Notes: a model not told the origin generated them from the letters alone. A stretch of DNA of 47,791 bases from Pseudomonas rubra (GCF_028656935.1 NZ_JAMDGZ010000060.1:1-47791), one strand, 5' to 3'; positions 14,996 to 23,972 are shown, counted from the stretch's first letter. Program-made: numbers and translations.

Positions 14996-16466
14996 GTTAC
15001 AACGTTTCCAGAAGATCCTGCATAGCCATATGGAGCGCAACCCACACGCGATTGCACTTTGGGATGATCGGGTGAGACTCGATTACGCCACTCTTTACGC
15101 CGAAGTGTCGTACCGCCAGCAACGACTACGCGACGAACACGTTCAGGTTATAGCCCTGGCACTGGATAACGGCGTTGAAGCAATACTCTGGGATCTTGCC
15201 GCGCTGTTCGAGGGCTTGACTTGCGTAACCTTGCCGCCCTTCTTTAGCCCTACACAGCGCGCCCATTGCCTGGAGCAAAGTCAGGCGACAAGGGTGATTT
15301 CGGAACCGGAGCTGGATGCTGAATTGCTTGCCTTGGGCTATGAAAAAAGCGGCGAGTTCTGGCGCCGTACATTCGCCGGCCCGAACCGGATGCCCCCAGG
15401 CACGGCCAAACTGACCTTCACCTCCGGTACCACCGGTACCCCTAAAGGCGTGTGCCTCAGTGCTGAAAACCTACTACAAGTAGCAAGAGAGCTGGATCAA
15501 GCCAGTAAACCTGCTGACCCGCAGCATCACTTGGCATTGTTGCCACTAGCAATCCTGCTGGAAAACCTCGGTTGCTACGCCGCACTGTACGATGGCGCAA
15601 CCTTGAGCTTACCGAGTCAGAAAGCTTTGGGCATTCAAGGCGCCAGCGGCGTCAACTTACCCCGGCTACTCGAGCACCTTACCAAGCGCGCACCCGAGAG
15701 TCTGATTTTGGTGCCGCAGTTGCTGCAGATGTTGGTCAGCGCCACTGAGCAGAAAGCCTTCGACCCACAGAAATTGCGCTTTGCTGCTGTAGGAGGAGCG
15801 CGCGTCTCTGAGGACTTGTTGCTCCGAGCTGAGCGCGTCGGTCTGCCTGTTTACGAAGGTTACGGATTATCTGAGTGCGCCTCGGTGGTGTGCCTCAATC
15901 GTCCCGGTGCACAGCGCCCGGGAAGCGTTGGTAGACCCTTGCCTCACATCCAGGTGAAGCTGGCAGACGATGGTGAAGTACTGATCAAGGGCTCGGCACT
16001 GCTCGGCTATCTGGGCGATGCACCTTACGCCGAGGATTGGTGGCCCAGCGGCGACCTCGGAGAGCTAGATCCGGAAGGCTTCCTTTACCTCAAAGGTCGC
16101 AAGAAGCATCAATTTGTCACTAGTTTCGGACGCAACGTCAACCCGGAATGGGTAGAGGCCGAACTCACCCAACGCTGCCACATTGCCCAAGCCTTTGTGT
16201 ACGGGGAATCGCTTCCACGCAATCACGCCCTGTTGTGGCCCCATCGTACCGATTGTACGGATGCAGAACTTGCTGGGGCTGTAGCGGAAGCAAATGACGC
16301 ATTGCCCGACTACGCCCAAGTTCATAGCTGGACGCGCCTGCCCTATCCCTTCACGGCTGCCAACGGCTTGCTGACTGCCAATGGCCGACCGCGCCGCGAC
16401 GCTATTGTCGAGACGTTTCACGCGCAACTTACCGAATCTGCCGTATCTGAGGAGTCTGCATCATGA
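14985..16466 (+). CDS. AMP-dependent acyl-CoA synthetase/ligase (ANL family)
   Basis: This 493-residue enzyme carries the ANL phosphate-binding loop LTFTSGTTGTPKGVCLS. It also has the adenine motif YEGYGLSECASVVCLN, the ribose-binding Asp in SGDLGELDPEGF and the hinge/C-domain opening LKGRKKHQFVTSFGRNVNPE, where Lys-Arg-type residues precede the small domain. It activates a carboxylic acid as the adenylate, then usually the thioester. Chain length cannot be read from sequence. The protein is shorter than classical FadD and may load an acyl group for the HO-like oxidase and SDR encoded next. GAGGG 8 bases before ATG 14985 decides the start. The stop overlaps the next start as ATGA. Confidence 0.85.
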   Translation: MSLELQRFQKILHSHMERNPHAIALWDDRVRLDYATLYAEVSYRQQRLRDEHVQVIALALDNGVEAILWDLAALFEGLTCVTLPPFFSPTQRAHCLEQSQATRVISEPELDAELLALGYEKSGEFWRRTFAGPNRMPPGTAKLTFTSGTTGTPKGVCLSAENLLQVARELDQASKPADPQHHLALLPLAILLENLGCYAALYDGATLSLPSQKALGIQGASGVNLPRLLEHLTKRAPESLILVPQLLQMLVSATEQKAFDPQKLRFAAVGGARVSEDLLLRAERVGLPVYEGYGLSECASVVCLNRPGAQRPGSVGRPLPHIQVKLADDGEVLIKGSALLGYLGDAPYAEDWWPSGDLGELDPEGFLYLKGRKKHQFVTSFGRNVNPEWVEAELTQRCHIAQAFVYGESLPRNHALLWPHRTDCTDAELAGAVAEANDALPDYAQVHSWTRLPYPFTAANGLLTANGRPRRDAIVETFHAQLTESAVSEESAS

Positions 16467-17137
16467 GTTTTTTCGACACGCTTCAAGAAGCTACACATCA
16501 AGAGCGCCACGAACTGTTCAACCTGCCGATAATCCTCGACGCACTTGAAGGTAAGGTCAGCCTTGAGAGCTATCGGGCATTTCTTGCGCAAGCCTACTAC
16601 CACGTCCGCCACACTGTGCCACTGATGATGGCCTGCGGCGCGCGACTGCCAAGCCACCTCGAATGGCTACGCAAAGCGGTATGCGAGTACATCGAAGAAG
16701 AATACGGCCATGAGCAGTGGGTGCTTAACGATATAGCGGCCTGCGGTGGCGACCGTGACGCCGTGCGCGACGGCCAACCCTCAATGCCGATTGAACTTAT
16801 GGTCAGCTTTCTGTACGACTTGATTGCCCGAGGCAACCCGGTAGGCCTGTTCGGCATGGTCAATGTGCTGGAAGGCACAAGCATTGCCCTGGCCACCCAT
16901 GCAGCGGGCAGCATCCGCCAGCATCTGGGTCTTCCAGAAAGCGCCTTCAGCTATCTCAGTTCCCACGGTTCACTGGATATCGAGCATATGCAGACCTACC
17001 GCCGCCTGATGAACAGGCTGGAAGACCCCGCAGACCAGGCGGCTGTCATCCATGCGTCAAAAGTGGTGTATCGGCTGTACATCGATATGTTTCGTGGCTT
17101 GCCCCGGGCTGCGGAGATTCATCATGCAGCTGCATGA
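16463..17137 (+). CDS. Haem-oxygenase-like (TenA/PqqC-fold) putative diiron oxidase
   Basis: The 224-residue all-helical protein has the spacing of haem-oxygenase-like diiron oxidases. His47 lies in the first long helix (AQAYYHVRHTVPL). E80-x-x-H83 lies in CEYIEEEYGHEQWVL, E137 in VNVLEGTSIAL, and H168 and D172-x-x-H175 in SSHGSLDIEHMQTY. Proteins of this superfamily include UndA (1-undecene from lauric acid) and several N-oxygenases or desaturases. This one is shorter than UndA and not an orthologue. It is commonly auto-annotated as TenA-family regulator or iron-containing redox enzyme. Coupling to an upstream acyl ligase and a downstream reductase supports oxidation of an activated fatty acid or amino acid. 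The substrate is unknown. Confidence 0.8.
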   Translation: MSFFDTLQEATHQERHELFNLPIILDALEGKVSLESYRAFLAQAYYHVRHTVPLMMACGARLPSHLEWLRKAVCEYIEEEYGHEQWVLNDIAACGGDRDAVRDGQPSMPIELMVSFLYDLIARGNPVGLFGMVNVLEGTSIALATHAAGSIRQHLGLPESAFSYLSSHGSLDIEHMQTYRRLMNRLEDPADQAAVIHASKVVYRLYIDMFRGLPRAAEIHHAAA

Positions 17138-17933
17138 TGCCCGGGTAGTTTTGACTGGCGCCAGCGGTGGGATCGGCCAGGAAATTGCCAGGGCTCTGTG
17201 CGCCGCCGGCGCCCAGGTGCTGGCGGTAGCTCGACATCAGGAATCCCTGATGCCGTTGCTTGAGCGCTATCCGCAAAACTTGTTCTGGGTAGCCGCCGAC
17301 CTCACGCTCCTCAATGATCGTCGCAAAGTACTGGCCGCCGCCGAAGCCATTGATGGCATCAACATGTTGATCAATGCTGCCGGCGTCAACCACTTCGCCA
17401 TGCTCGAACAGCTGGATGACAATGAAATCAACACGATGTTGAGCGTGAACGTCAGCGCCCCAATTTGCCTGACCAAACTGCTTCTACCGTTGCTCAAGCA
17501 GGCCGACAGCGCCATGGTGGTCAACGTCGGTTCAACCTATGGCTCGATTGGCTACCCTGGATATGCCAGTTACTGTGCCAGCAAGTTTGCACTTCGCGGC
17601 TTTTCCGAAGCCCTGCGCCGGGAGCTTGCCGACACCCGGGTCGGCGTCCTCTATGTCGCACCACGCGCCACCCGTACCTCGATGAACAGCTCTGCCGCCC
17701 AAGCGCTCAACGATGCACTCAAGGCAAGCGTCGATGATCCACAGGCGGTGGCAGCGGCGGTGATCCACGCCATTGCTGGTGACCGTCGCGATCTCTATCT
17801 GGGGTGGCCGGAGCGATTTTTTGTGCGGTTGAACAGCCTGTTGCCCAACTTGGTGGATCGTGGCCTGCGCAAGCAATTGCCGCTGATCCGGCGCCTTAGT
17901 CACACCCACGAAAATGAGCACCTCAAACCATGA
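17124..17933 (+). CDS. SDR family oxidoreductase
   Basis: This is a 269-residue classical short-chain dehydrogenase. The cofactor motif T-G-A-S-G-G-I-G is at residues 10-17. NAG-type INAAGVN and the catalytic Ser (NVGSTYGSIG) follow, and Y-x-x-x-K reads YASYCASKFALRGF. The C-terminus has a hydrophobic/basic tail. GGAG 7 bases before ATG 17124 sets the start, and the gene overlaps the diiron oxidase gene by 14 bases. In the context of a ligase and an oxidase it probably reduces a carbonyl or acyl intermediate with NAD(P)H. Confidence 0.85.
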   Translation: MQLHDARVVLTGASGGIGQEIARALCAAGAQVLAVARHQESLMPLLERYPQNLFWVAADLTLLNDRRKVLAAAEAIDGINMLINAAGVNHFAMLEQLDDNEINTMLSVNVSAPICLTKLLLPLLKQADSAMVVNVGSTYGSIGYPGYASYCASKFALRGFSEALRRELADTRVGVLYVAPRATRTSMNSSAAQALNDALKASVDDPQAVAAAVIHAIAGDRRDLYLGWPERFFVRLNSLLPNLVDRGLRKQLPLIRRLSHTHENEHLKP

Positions 17934-18574
17934 AAAAGACCGTTGCCTGCCTGCTGCTCGGCATGTTGAGCCAAGGCGTCTGGGCGCTCGACAACGCGGA
18001 TCAGCAACGCCTTAATGGCATTCAGCAAAGCTGGGCGCACATACAATATGAACTGCCAGAGCAACAGCGCGTAGCGGCGTTCGCGCAATTGGCGGCACAA
18101 ACATCGTCGTTCACGCGAGATCGCCCAGTGTTAGCCGAAGCGTGGATCTGGTCAGGAATCGTTACCAGCAGTTGGGCGGGTGCTCAAGGCGGGCTGGGTG
18201 CCCTAGGCAAGGTCAAAGATGCCAAGACCGATCTGGAAAAAGCCCTAACTCTAGACGCCGATGCCTTACAAGGCTCGGCCTATACCAGCCTTGCTGCACT
18301 CTACGACAGAGTACCCGGCTGGCCGATCGGTTTCGGTGATGCTGACAAGGCAGAGCAACTGCTTCAGAAAGCGTTGCAACTCAATCCTGCCGGCATCGAT
18401 AGCCTATATTTCTGGGGCGATCACCTCTACCGCCAGAAGCGCTACGCTGAAGCCAAGGTTGCCCTGCAAAAGGCACTACAAGCGCCTCCACGGCAGGGCC
18501 GGGAAAGTGCTGACGTTGGACGGCGCAAAGAAATCGCCGCGCTACTGGAAGACGTTAACAAGAAACTCGACTGA
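17930..18574 (+). CDS. Secreted tetratricopeptide-repeat protein
   Basis: This 214-residue protein starts with a signal peptide (MKKTVACLLLGMLSQGVWAL). It then has TPR-like helical hairpins: AKTDLEKALTLDADAL, AEQLLQKALQLNPAGID and AEAKVALQKALQ. It overlaps the SDR stop by ATGA. A periplasmic TPR protein in an enzyme operon next to a two-component pair may be a ligand-responsive scaffold or a transport adaptor. It is not catalytic on sequence grounds. Confidence 0.8.
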   Translation: MKKTVACLLLGMLSQGVWALDNADQQRLNGIQQSWAHIQYELPEQQRVAAFAQLAAQTSSFTRDRPVLAEAWIWSGIVTSSWAGAQGGLGALGKVKDAKTDLEKALTLDADALQGSAYTSLAALYDRVPGWPIGFGDADKAEQLLQKALQLNPAGIDSLYFWGDHLYRQKRYAEAKVALQKALQAPPRQGRESADVGRRKEIAALLEDVNKKLD

Positions 18575-18585
18575 CTGGAGTTTGC

Positions 18586-19248
18586 GTGCGTTTATTGCTG
18601 ATCGAAGATGATGTCGCCCTGGGCGAGGGTATTCATCAAGCGCTAGGGCGTGAAGGTTACACTGTCGATTGGCTCAAGGACGGGAGTAGTGCTCTGCACG
18701 CCATGCTCAGTGAGACCTTCGACTTGGCAGTGCTTGACCTTGGTTTGCCACGTATGGACGGACTAGAAGTACTCAGGCGCCTGCGCGATAGCGGTTCCAA
18801 CCTGCCGGTGCTGATCCTCACGGCCCGTGATGCAACAGAAGACCGTATCGCCGGGCTGGACGCAGGCGCCGACGACTATCTGATCAAACCGTTCGACCTG
18901 GCCGAACTGAAGGCCCGTCTACGTGCGTTGTTACGCCGCAGTGCCGGACGAGCACAGATGTTGATCGAGCATGCGGGCATCTGTCTGAACCCTGGCACCC
19001 AGCAAGTCAGCTACCAGGGCCTGCCTGTAGCCCTGACACCCAAGGAATATCAGTTGCTGCATGAATTGCTGTCACCTCCTGGTCGCGTGATGACCCGAGA
19101 TCAACTGATGCAATTGTTGTACGGCTGGAGCGAAGAAGCCGAAAGCAACACGCTGGAAGTACACATCCATCACCTGCGCAAGAAGTTCTCGACTGATCTG
19201 ATTCGCACAGTTCGCGGCGTGGGATATCTGGTGGAGGAGCGTCGATGA
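18586..19248 (+). CDS. OmpR/PhoB-family response regulator
   Basis: A receiver domain has acidic residues D8/D9, phospho-acceptor D51 (LAVLDLGLP), Thr79 (ILTARD) and K101 (LIKPFDL). It is followed by a winged-helix DNA-binding domain (LTPKEYQLLHELLSPPGRVM … HHLRKKF … VRGVGYLVE). It is closest in wording to the QseB/PmrA/TctD group. GTG 18586 has GGAG a few bases upstream. The overlap with the kinase gene (ATGA) and the position directly after the pathway genes suggest that it controls this operon in response to the kinase. Confidence 0.9.
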   Translation: MRLLLIEDDVALGEGIHQALGREGYTVDWLKDGSSALHAMLSETFDLAVLDLGLPRMDGLEVLRRLRDSGSNLPVLILTARDATEDRIAGLDAGADDYLIKPFDLAELKARLRALLRRSAGRAQMLIEHAGICLNPGTQQVSYQGLPVALTPKEYQLLHELLSPPGRVMTRDQLMQLLYGWSEEAESNTLEVHIHHLRKKFSTDLIRTVRGVGYLVEERR

Positions 19249-20612
19249 CGTCAATCCGACGTCGCACACTCACCCTGATAATCGGCTTGATGCTCTTGGG
19301 GTTTGCGGTGATCAGTGCGCTTAATTTTCACGACAGTAATCACGAAATCACGGAAGTCTACGACGCTCAGCTCGCACAAAACGCACGGCTTCTACAGGGT
19401 GTCATGCGCATGCCGCTACAGAGAAAGGAGTACGCCGAGCTCTATCAGGCCTTCAATACAGCATTAGGCGAAGCCGTACCCAGAGTCGACGGACATCCTT
19501 ACGAAAGCAAAATCGCGTTCCAAGTCTGGAACAGCCAAGGTGAGCTCCTTGTGCATACGGCGAGCGCCCCCTCTTTTCACACCCTGCCTGGCAAGCCCGG
19601 TTTCAGCGATGTCGTGGATCTGAACAATCGGAATTGGCGCGCTTTCATGTTGGAAGACAAACGCAACGGTATGCGGATTTGGGTGGGCGAGCGCGATGAT
19701 GTGCGAGCTGACCTCGTTGAGCGTATTGTGCGCCACACCTTGTGGCCTAACGTTTTGGGCAGCTTGATTCTTGCGGCAATAGTTTGGCTTGCCATTGGAT
19801 GGGGTCTCAGGCCGCTCGCGAATATGGCTTCTACCCTTCGTGCTAGACACAGCGGGTCACTGGAGCCACTTCAATTGACCCCCCTTCCGAGCGAGCTGGA
19901 GCCAATGCAGGCAGCGCTCAACCGTATGCTGGCGCAAATTCAGGAAGTGCTTGGGCGTGAGCGACGTTTCATTGCCGACGCTGCGCATGAAATGCGCACC
20001 CCCCTGGCGGTGCTAAAGGTACATGCCCAGAACTTGTTGGAAACACAGAGTGAAGAAAGTCGGCGCGAGTCACTAGAGCATTTGATTGCGGGTGTGGATC
20101 GTACCAGTCGATTGGTCAACCAGTTGCTTACGATGGCTCGCATCGAGCCGCAATCAGTATCCACTACGCCATCAACCATTGATCTTGCAGCCACCGTCCG
20201 CGACAGCCTGGTTCAATTGACGCCTTGGCTGCTGAGCCAGGGACTTGAACTGGTATTCGATGTCAGCGACGACACCTACAACGTCAGAGTTGATCCGACT
20301 GCCATCAATATTGCGATAAACAATCTGGTAACCAATGCGGCAAATTTTTCTCCGGCACACGGCCTGATCACGGTGCGTCTTGGAAGAAAAGGCGACCACT
20401 ACGAACTGTCTGTCGAAGACGACGGCCCGGGTATCGATGAGTCCGAGTATGGCCGGCTCCTTGAACGTTTCTATAGTCGAGGTAATGACCAGGGAGCAGG
20501 ACTGGGGCTCGCTATCGTGAAAACAATTGCAGATCGTATGGGAGGGCAGATAACGCTAGAAAATCGTAGTCAGGGAGGTATGCGTGCAACGTTAGACCTA
20601 CCCTTCAAGTAA
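19245..20612 (+). CDS. Membrane sensor histidine kinase (QseC-like)
   Basis: The 455-residue kinase has a transmembrane helix at about 10-27, a 140-residue periplasmic sensor rich in aromatic and charged residues, and a second helix at about 168-188. A HAMP-like linker leads to the H-box (ADAAHEMRTPLAVLK, H248). The ATP domain follows with N-box NLVTNAANFSP, G1 DDGPGIDES and G2 GAGLGLAIVKT. It phosphorylates the upstream regulator. The signal is unknown. Co-transcription makes the product of the pathway, or a membrane effect of it, a candidate. Confidence 0.9.
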   Translation: MTSIRRRTLTLIIGLMLLGFAVISALNFHDSNHEITEVYDAQLAQNARLLQGVMRMPLQRKEYAELYQAFNTALGEAVPRVDGHPYESKIAFQVWNSQGELLVHTASAPSFHTLPGKPGFSDVVDLNNRNWRAFMLEDKRNGMRIWVGERDDVRADLVERIVRHTLWPNVLGSLILAAIVWLAIGWGLRPLANMASTLRARHSGSLEPLQLTPLPSELEPMQAALNRMLAQIQEVLGRERRFIADAAHEMRTPLAVLKVHAQNLLETQSEESRRESLEHLIAGVDRTSRLVNQLLTMARIEPQSVSTTPSTIDLAATVRDSLVQLTPWLLSQGLELVFDVSDDTYNVRVDPTAINIAINNLVTNAANFSPAHGLITVRLGRKGDHYELSVEDDGPGIDESEYGRLLERFYSRGNDQGAGLGLAIVKTIADRMGGQITLENRSQGGMRATLDLPFK

Positions 20613-20643
20613 TACTCTCGGATTCGCAATCAGTCTCCCGTCG

Positions 20644-20666
20644 GTGGGCCCAGTGGCTGGGCGCAC
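20644..20666 (+). terminator. Stem-loop after the kinase gene
   Basis: GCCCAG (20648-20653) and CTGGGC (20657-20662) form a tight stem with a 3-base loop, extended by GTG/CAC across a mismatch. No U-tract is present, so termination is plausible but not certain. Confidence 0.35.
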
Positions 20667-20720
20667 GTCGGACAAAGCCTTGAAAGTAGCCACCCGTAAA
20701 TTGGTTGGGAAGACTCATGT

Positions 20721-20734
20721 TTGACATACATCAA
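20721..20734 (+). promoter_or_regulatory. Anr/FNR box before GNAT gene 1
   Basis: TTGACATACATCAA matches the Anr/FNR consensus TTGAT-N4-ATCAA at nine of ten positions. Its centre is about 41 bases before a start point that would give a TAGATA -10 at 20756-20761, the class II activator geometry. Confidence 0.75.
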
Positions 20735-20806
20735 ACGGGGGCGCCCCGACAGGTGTAGATAAGAATGGTGATTTACGAACCTCTCCATCCCTTCGGAGTA
20801 AATCCC

Positions 20807-21379
20807 ATGGCACCTGTTCAATCTAACGCGCAAACACCATCTACTCCCGCCTTTCCTCCTGAAAAAGGCGAACACTGGATCGAGCCGCTAAAGGATGGCG
20901 GGCACGTCCTCATCAGACCTCTGCGTGCAGAGGATCGCGAGCGAGAAAAGGCCTTCATCATGCGCCTTTCACCAGAGTCGCGACACTTTCGCTTTTTGTG
21001 CCAAATCAAAGAGCCAGGTGAAGCCATGCTTGATCAGTTGATGACCGTCGATCAGCGGGAGAAAATGGCATATGTGGCTTTAGCACATGTAAAAGGCGAG
21101 CTCATAGAGGTCGGTATTAGTCGTTACGCAGCCGGCGTCCAACCAGATGAATGTGAGTGTGCGGTTACCGTTGATGATCAATGGAAGCATCGCGGCCTAG
21201 GAGCGCTGTTACTTAGCCACCTGATCGATAAGGCTCGGGCGAATGGGTACCAAGAGATGTACTCAATCGACTCGGCGGCCAATACGGCGATGCATGACCT
21301 AGCTCGTGATTTCGGCTTTTCGACTGCGCGTGATCCCAGCGATGCCTGCCAGGTTATCCATCGCCTTTCATTGACTTGA
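20807..21379 (+). CDS. GNAT family N-acetyltransferase (paralogue 1)
   Basis: The 190-residue protein opens EHWIEPLKDGGHVLIRPLRA and has the acetyl-CoA pyrophosphate loop HRGLGALL in its GNAT core, ending DLARDFGFSTARD. It is clearly paralogous to the protein at 24083 (same EHWIE…VLIRPLR opening and layout). Such GNATs accompany anaerobic or stress genes in pseudomonads and may acetylate a stress protein; the substrate is not known. GGAG 8 bases before ATG 20807 sets the start. An Anr box and a fitted -10 lie upstream, so oxygen-limited expression is likely. Confidence 0.8.
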   Translation: MAPVQSNAQTPSTPAFPPEKGEHWIEPLKDGGHVLIRPLRAEDREREKAFIMRLSPESRHFRFLCQIKEPGEAMLDQLMTVDQREKMAYVALAHVKGELIEVGISRYAAGVQPDECECAVTVDDQWKHRGLGALLLSHLIDKARANGYQEMYSIDSAANTAMHDLARDFGFSTARDPSDACQVIHRLSLT

Positions 21380-22021
21380 TGAGCGCTGCGAAGCTGCAGA
21401 CTGCTCACCAGAAATCACACGGTTCAAACATTGCTGCTCGTCCTCCTCAGTGATGCCTTGGAAATCACTTACTTCAAAGACTGAAGTGTTGAACAGGGCG
21501 AGCCGCAATACACCATTTCTGTCCAGAAATACCTCAGACAAACACAAGCAGATGGGCGAAGAAATAGATACCGACCTCCCATCCTCCCCCGGGAACGCAA
21601 GCTGATCGTTGAGGTTCGTTTCACAGGCAGCAACGATGGTACGAATTGATCGAGCCGCGTAGTACAACGTTGTGGGATACCCCACCCCTATGGTTATCAG
21701 AAAACACAAAACCAAGTTCGATTCTTTAGCGTAGGTCGAGATACGATCAACCTTATGCCGCCACCCTGTTGAGCCAGGATTGAAAATAACTTTACCAACA
21801 AATAGGGTGTAACGATGTTGCACAATGGCCCCAACGCACAGACTGATCGCAACAAAGCCCAGTAAGATCCAGGGCTTGGCCGAAAGCAACTCGACAGTAC
21901 CATCGAACCAGCCTGCAATAGATACCAACACTACGAAGCTCACCACTCCAGCAATTATGCCGAAGCTAGCTCGTGGCCTTTTCAACCAGGCTTTAAGCTT
22001 CTCTTTACTGGTTGCGTTCAT
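21368..22021 (-). CDS. Hypothetical membrane protein (217 aa)
   Basis: Three hydrophobic helices are visible: IIAGVVSFVVLVSIAGW, PWILLGFVAISLCVGAIV and LVLCFLITIGVGYPTTLYYA. They are followed by a soluble C-terminal domain of about 90 residues ending in a Gln/Ser-rich tail. I know no family. ATG 22021 is preferred because GAGGG lies 8 bases upstream; the frame is open to 22051. It is downstream of the truncated MBL gene on the same strand and probably co-transcribed from the universal-stress promoter. It is convergent with and overlaps the GNAT gene by 12 bases. Confidence 0.65.
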   Translation of the reverse strand: MNATSKEKLKAWLKRPRASFGIIAGVVSFVVLVSIAGWFDGTVELLSAKPWILLGFVAISLCVGAIVQHRYTLFVGKVIFNPGSTGWRHKVDRISTYAKESNLVLCFLITIGVGYPTTLYYAARSIRTIVAACETNLNDQLAFPGEDGRSVSISSPICLCLSEVFLDRNGVLRLALFNTSVFEVSDFQGITEEDEQQCLNRVISGEQSAASQRSSSQ

Positions 22022-22075
22022 GGTCAATACCCTCACATTAGTCCGTGCCAAAGTAGGCTATACGGTGCTGGGCAA

Positions 22076-22990
22076 CTAAAGCTCTACGGTTTCAAGGTGC
22101 TCTGGCACTGACACCGACCAACCAAGCTCAAGGCTGATTCGGCGCCGCAGCGTATCAGCTGCGTGGGGTTCACCATGCACCACAAAGGTATGCCGAGGGG
22201 GCCTCTTGAAGCCCCGCAACCACTGCATGATTTCATCAGCATCGGCATGCGCCGACAGACTCTCCATGGCAGAAACCTGAGCGCGTATCGGGACATTCTC
22301 ACCGTGCATACGGATTGTCCTAACTCCAGCAATGATGTCCGCTCCGCGAGTACCACCGGCCTGAAACCCAGAAAACAACAACGTATTGCGGGGGGTGGGA
22401 GCCAGCGCCTTCAGGTGATGCAGTACCCTGCCCCCGGTTGTCATGCCACTGGCTGCGATGATCACCGCAGGGTCGCGAAGCTGGTCAAGGTGTTTTGATT
22501 CGTCGACTGTACGAATGATATGGGTGCTACGGCACATCGCTGCGCACTCCTCGGCAGATAGGCGATGCTCTTGGTGAAAGCGCTGATACAGCGCGGTGGT
22601 ATCTGATGCCATTGGACTATTGAGGTAAACCGGAATGTCTGGGATTCGATGCTCTCTTTTGAGCGCATACAGGTAGTACATCAATAATTGCGCACGCCCA
22701 ACGGCAAATGACGGCACCAGGGTGATGCCGTGCCTTAGCAGTGTTTGATTAATGACATTGGCGAGATACGTCTCTGGAGCCTCCTTCGGGTGCTGTCGGT
22801 CACCATACGTAGATTCGACCAAAAGAATGTCTGCGTTCTGGATCAGCTCCGGGGTTCGCATGATAGGGTCGTTGGGGCGCCCTAGGTCACCAGAAAACAC
22901 TATGGTTTGGCCTCCTGCATTTATTTCGACAGTCGCGGCACCTAAAATGTGACCTGCATGATTCTGACCTCGAAAGCTGGTCGGAGGGCT
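22076..22990 (-). pseudogene. Beta-CASP metallo-beta-lactamase (RNase/exonuclease-like), N-terminus lost
   Basis: The frame contains HAGHILGAATVEIN, FSGDLGRPNDP, ILLVESTYGDRQH, PSFAVGRAQ and SGMTTGGRVLHHLK, then MESLSAHADADE and FVVHGEPHAADTL. These are the later MBL motifs and the beta-CASP A, B and C motifs of the KH-less RNA-processing/YSH1-like family. The N-terminal 180-odd residues with the H-x-H-x-D-H metal site are missing. The fragment starts directly after the stop codon of the upstream universal-stress gene (22991). Metal-dependent nuclease activity is therefore unlikely. A GTG at 22900 could start a truncated protein. Confidence 0.75.
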
Positions 22991-23878
22991 CTAGTTGCCG
23001 GAATTAACAGCCAGTACGCTGCAATGTGCCGAGTTCACTATCCGGTCTGTCGTATCACCGAGCAGTTTGCCCAAGCCTTTAGGTTGCACTATCCCCATAA
23101 CCACAACATCAACAGCCAAATCGCGCACCAGATCGCTGATAGCGTTCACTGGCGGCCCTTGGACAAAATGTCGACATTCAGTAGCGACGCCGTAGAAGTC
23201 GGCCAGTTCCTCATAAGGTTCACGTAATACAGCAATTAGCTCCTCAACCCAGTCCAAAGCCGCATTCGAATCGGCAACAAATATTGGTGAAATGTCATAG
23301 GCAGAAAGTAGGTGCAACTGAGCATTGCATTGCAGCGCCATGGCCGTGGCTGCGCGGATTATTTTGTGATTGAAGTCGTTTCCTTGCTCCGAATTGGCCG
23401 TATCGACGGCTGCAAGGATTACGTTGGGAAGAGGCACATTGCCATGCTGGACAAAATGTACAGGTACCGGACTGGCGCGCATCAGCTCGCTATCGAAAGA
23501 GACCCCAAACACCCGCTTGAGCGCTGAAACCTCATCAATGTCCTTGATGACCATGTCGGGACGAAGCGTTTGAATGCAGTCAACCACGTCCTTGACGGGA
23601 TCGTCGGTCAATGCTGCCTGGCTGGTAGCGCACGCTTCGTCTATATGTATTGCCCCAACCGTTTCCGTCAATCGATCACGATATTGTGAGAACTGCTCGG
23701 CGATTTGCTGTTCAACCTCTACTTCTTCTCGCCAGTTGCTAAGCCCATGAGGTTCAAATAAACCCAAGACATGCAACCCTGCCCCCGTCGTTTTAGCCAA
23801 AGCCTTGGCGCGTTGTGCCGCTGGCGAGGTCAAATCGGCATCCAGGGCAAGCAGCAACAATTGTTGGTACTGACTCAT
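22991..23878 (-). CDS. Tandem universal stress protein (UspE-like), copy 1
   Basis: The 295-residue protein has two Usp domains, beginning LLLLALDADL and VILAAVDTAN. The second ends DVVVMGIVQPKGLGKLLGD with SVLAV, where the G-x2-G-x9-G-S/T ATP loop is partly degenerate. GGAGG precedes ATG 23878. Tandem Usp proteins in Pseudomonas support anaerobic survival and are Anr-activated (established for P. aeruginosa Usps). The divergent intergenic region carries two Anr-type boxes, one positioned for each gene. The downstream gene is a truncated MBL. Confidence 0.85.
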   Translation of the reverse strand: MSQYQQLLLLALDADLTSPAAQRAKALAKTTGAGLHVLGLFEPHGLSNWREEVEVEQQIAEQFSQYRDRLTETVGAIHIDEACATSQAALTDDPVKDVVDCIQTLRPDMVIKDIDEVSALKRVFGVSFDSELMRASPVPVHFVQHGNVPLPNVILAAVDTANSEQGNDFNHKIIRAATAMALQCNAQLHLLSAYDISPIFVADSNAALDWVEELIAVLREPYEELADFYGVATECRHFVQGPPVNAISDLVRDLAVDVVVMGIVQPKGLGKLLGDTTDRIVNSAHCSVLAVNSGN

Positions 23879-23958
23879 CGCAAACCTCCAATCATGTCAT
23901 CGCCTACCGGGAATCGAAGCTCAGGTACTAAATTCTGTGCCTTGACCCCGCTTCAGAC

Positions 23959-23972
23959 TTGATTCAGATCAG
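23959..23972 (-). promoter_or_regulatory. Anr/FNR box for universal stress gene 1
   Basis: TTGATTCAGATCAG matches TTGAT-N4-ATCAA in nine of ten defined positions. Its centre is about 87 bases before the Usp ATG on the minus strand, so a start point about 41 bases from it would leave a 45-base leader. Confidence 0.6.

Noticed and set aside
16463..17137. Naming the HO-like protein UndA or TenA
   Set aside because: Length and remembered UndA wording differ clearly, and thiaminase residues cannot be confirmed. Only the superfamily is supported.
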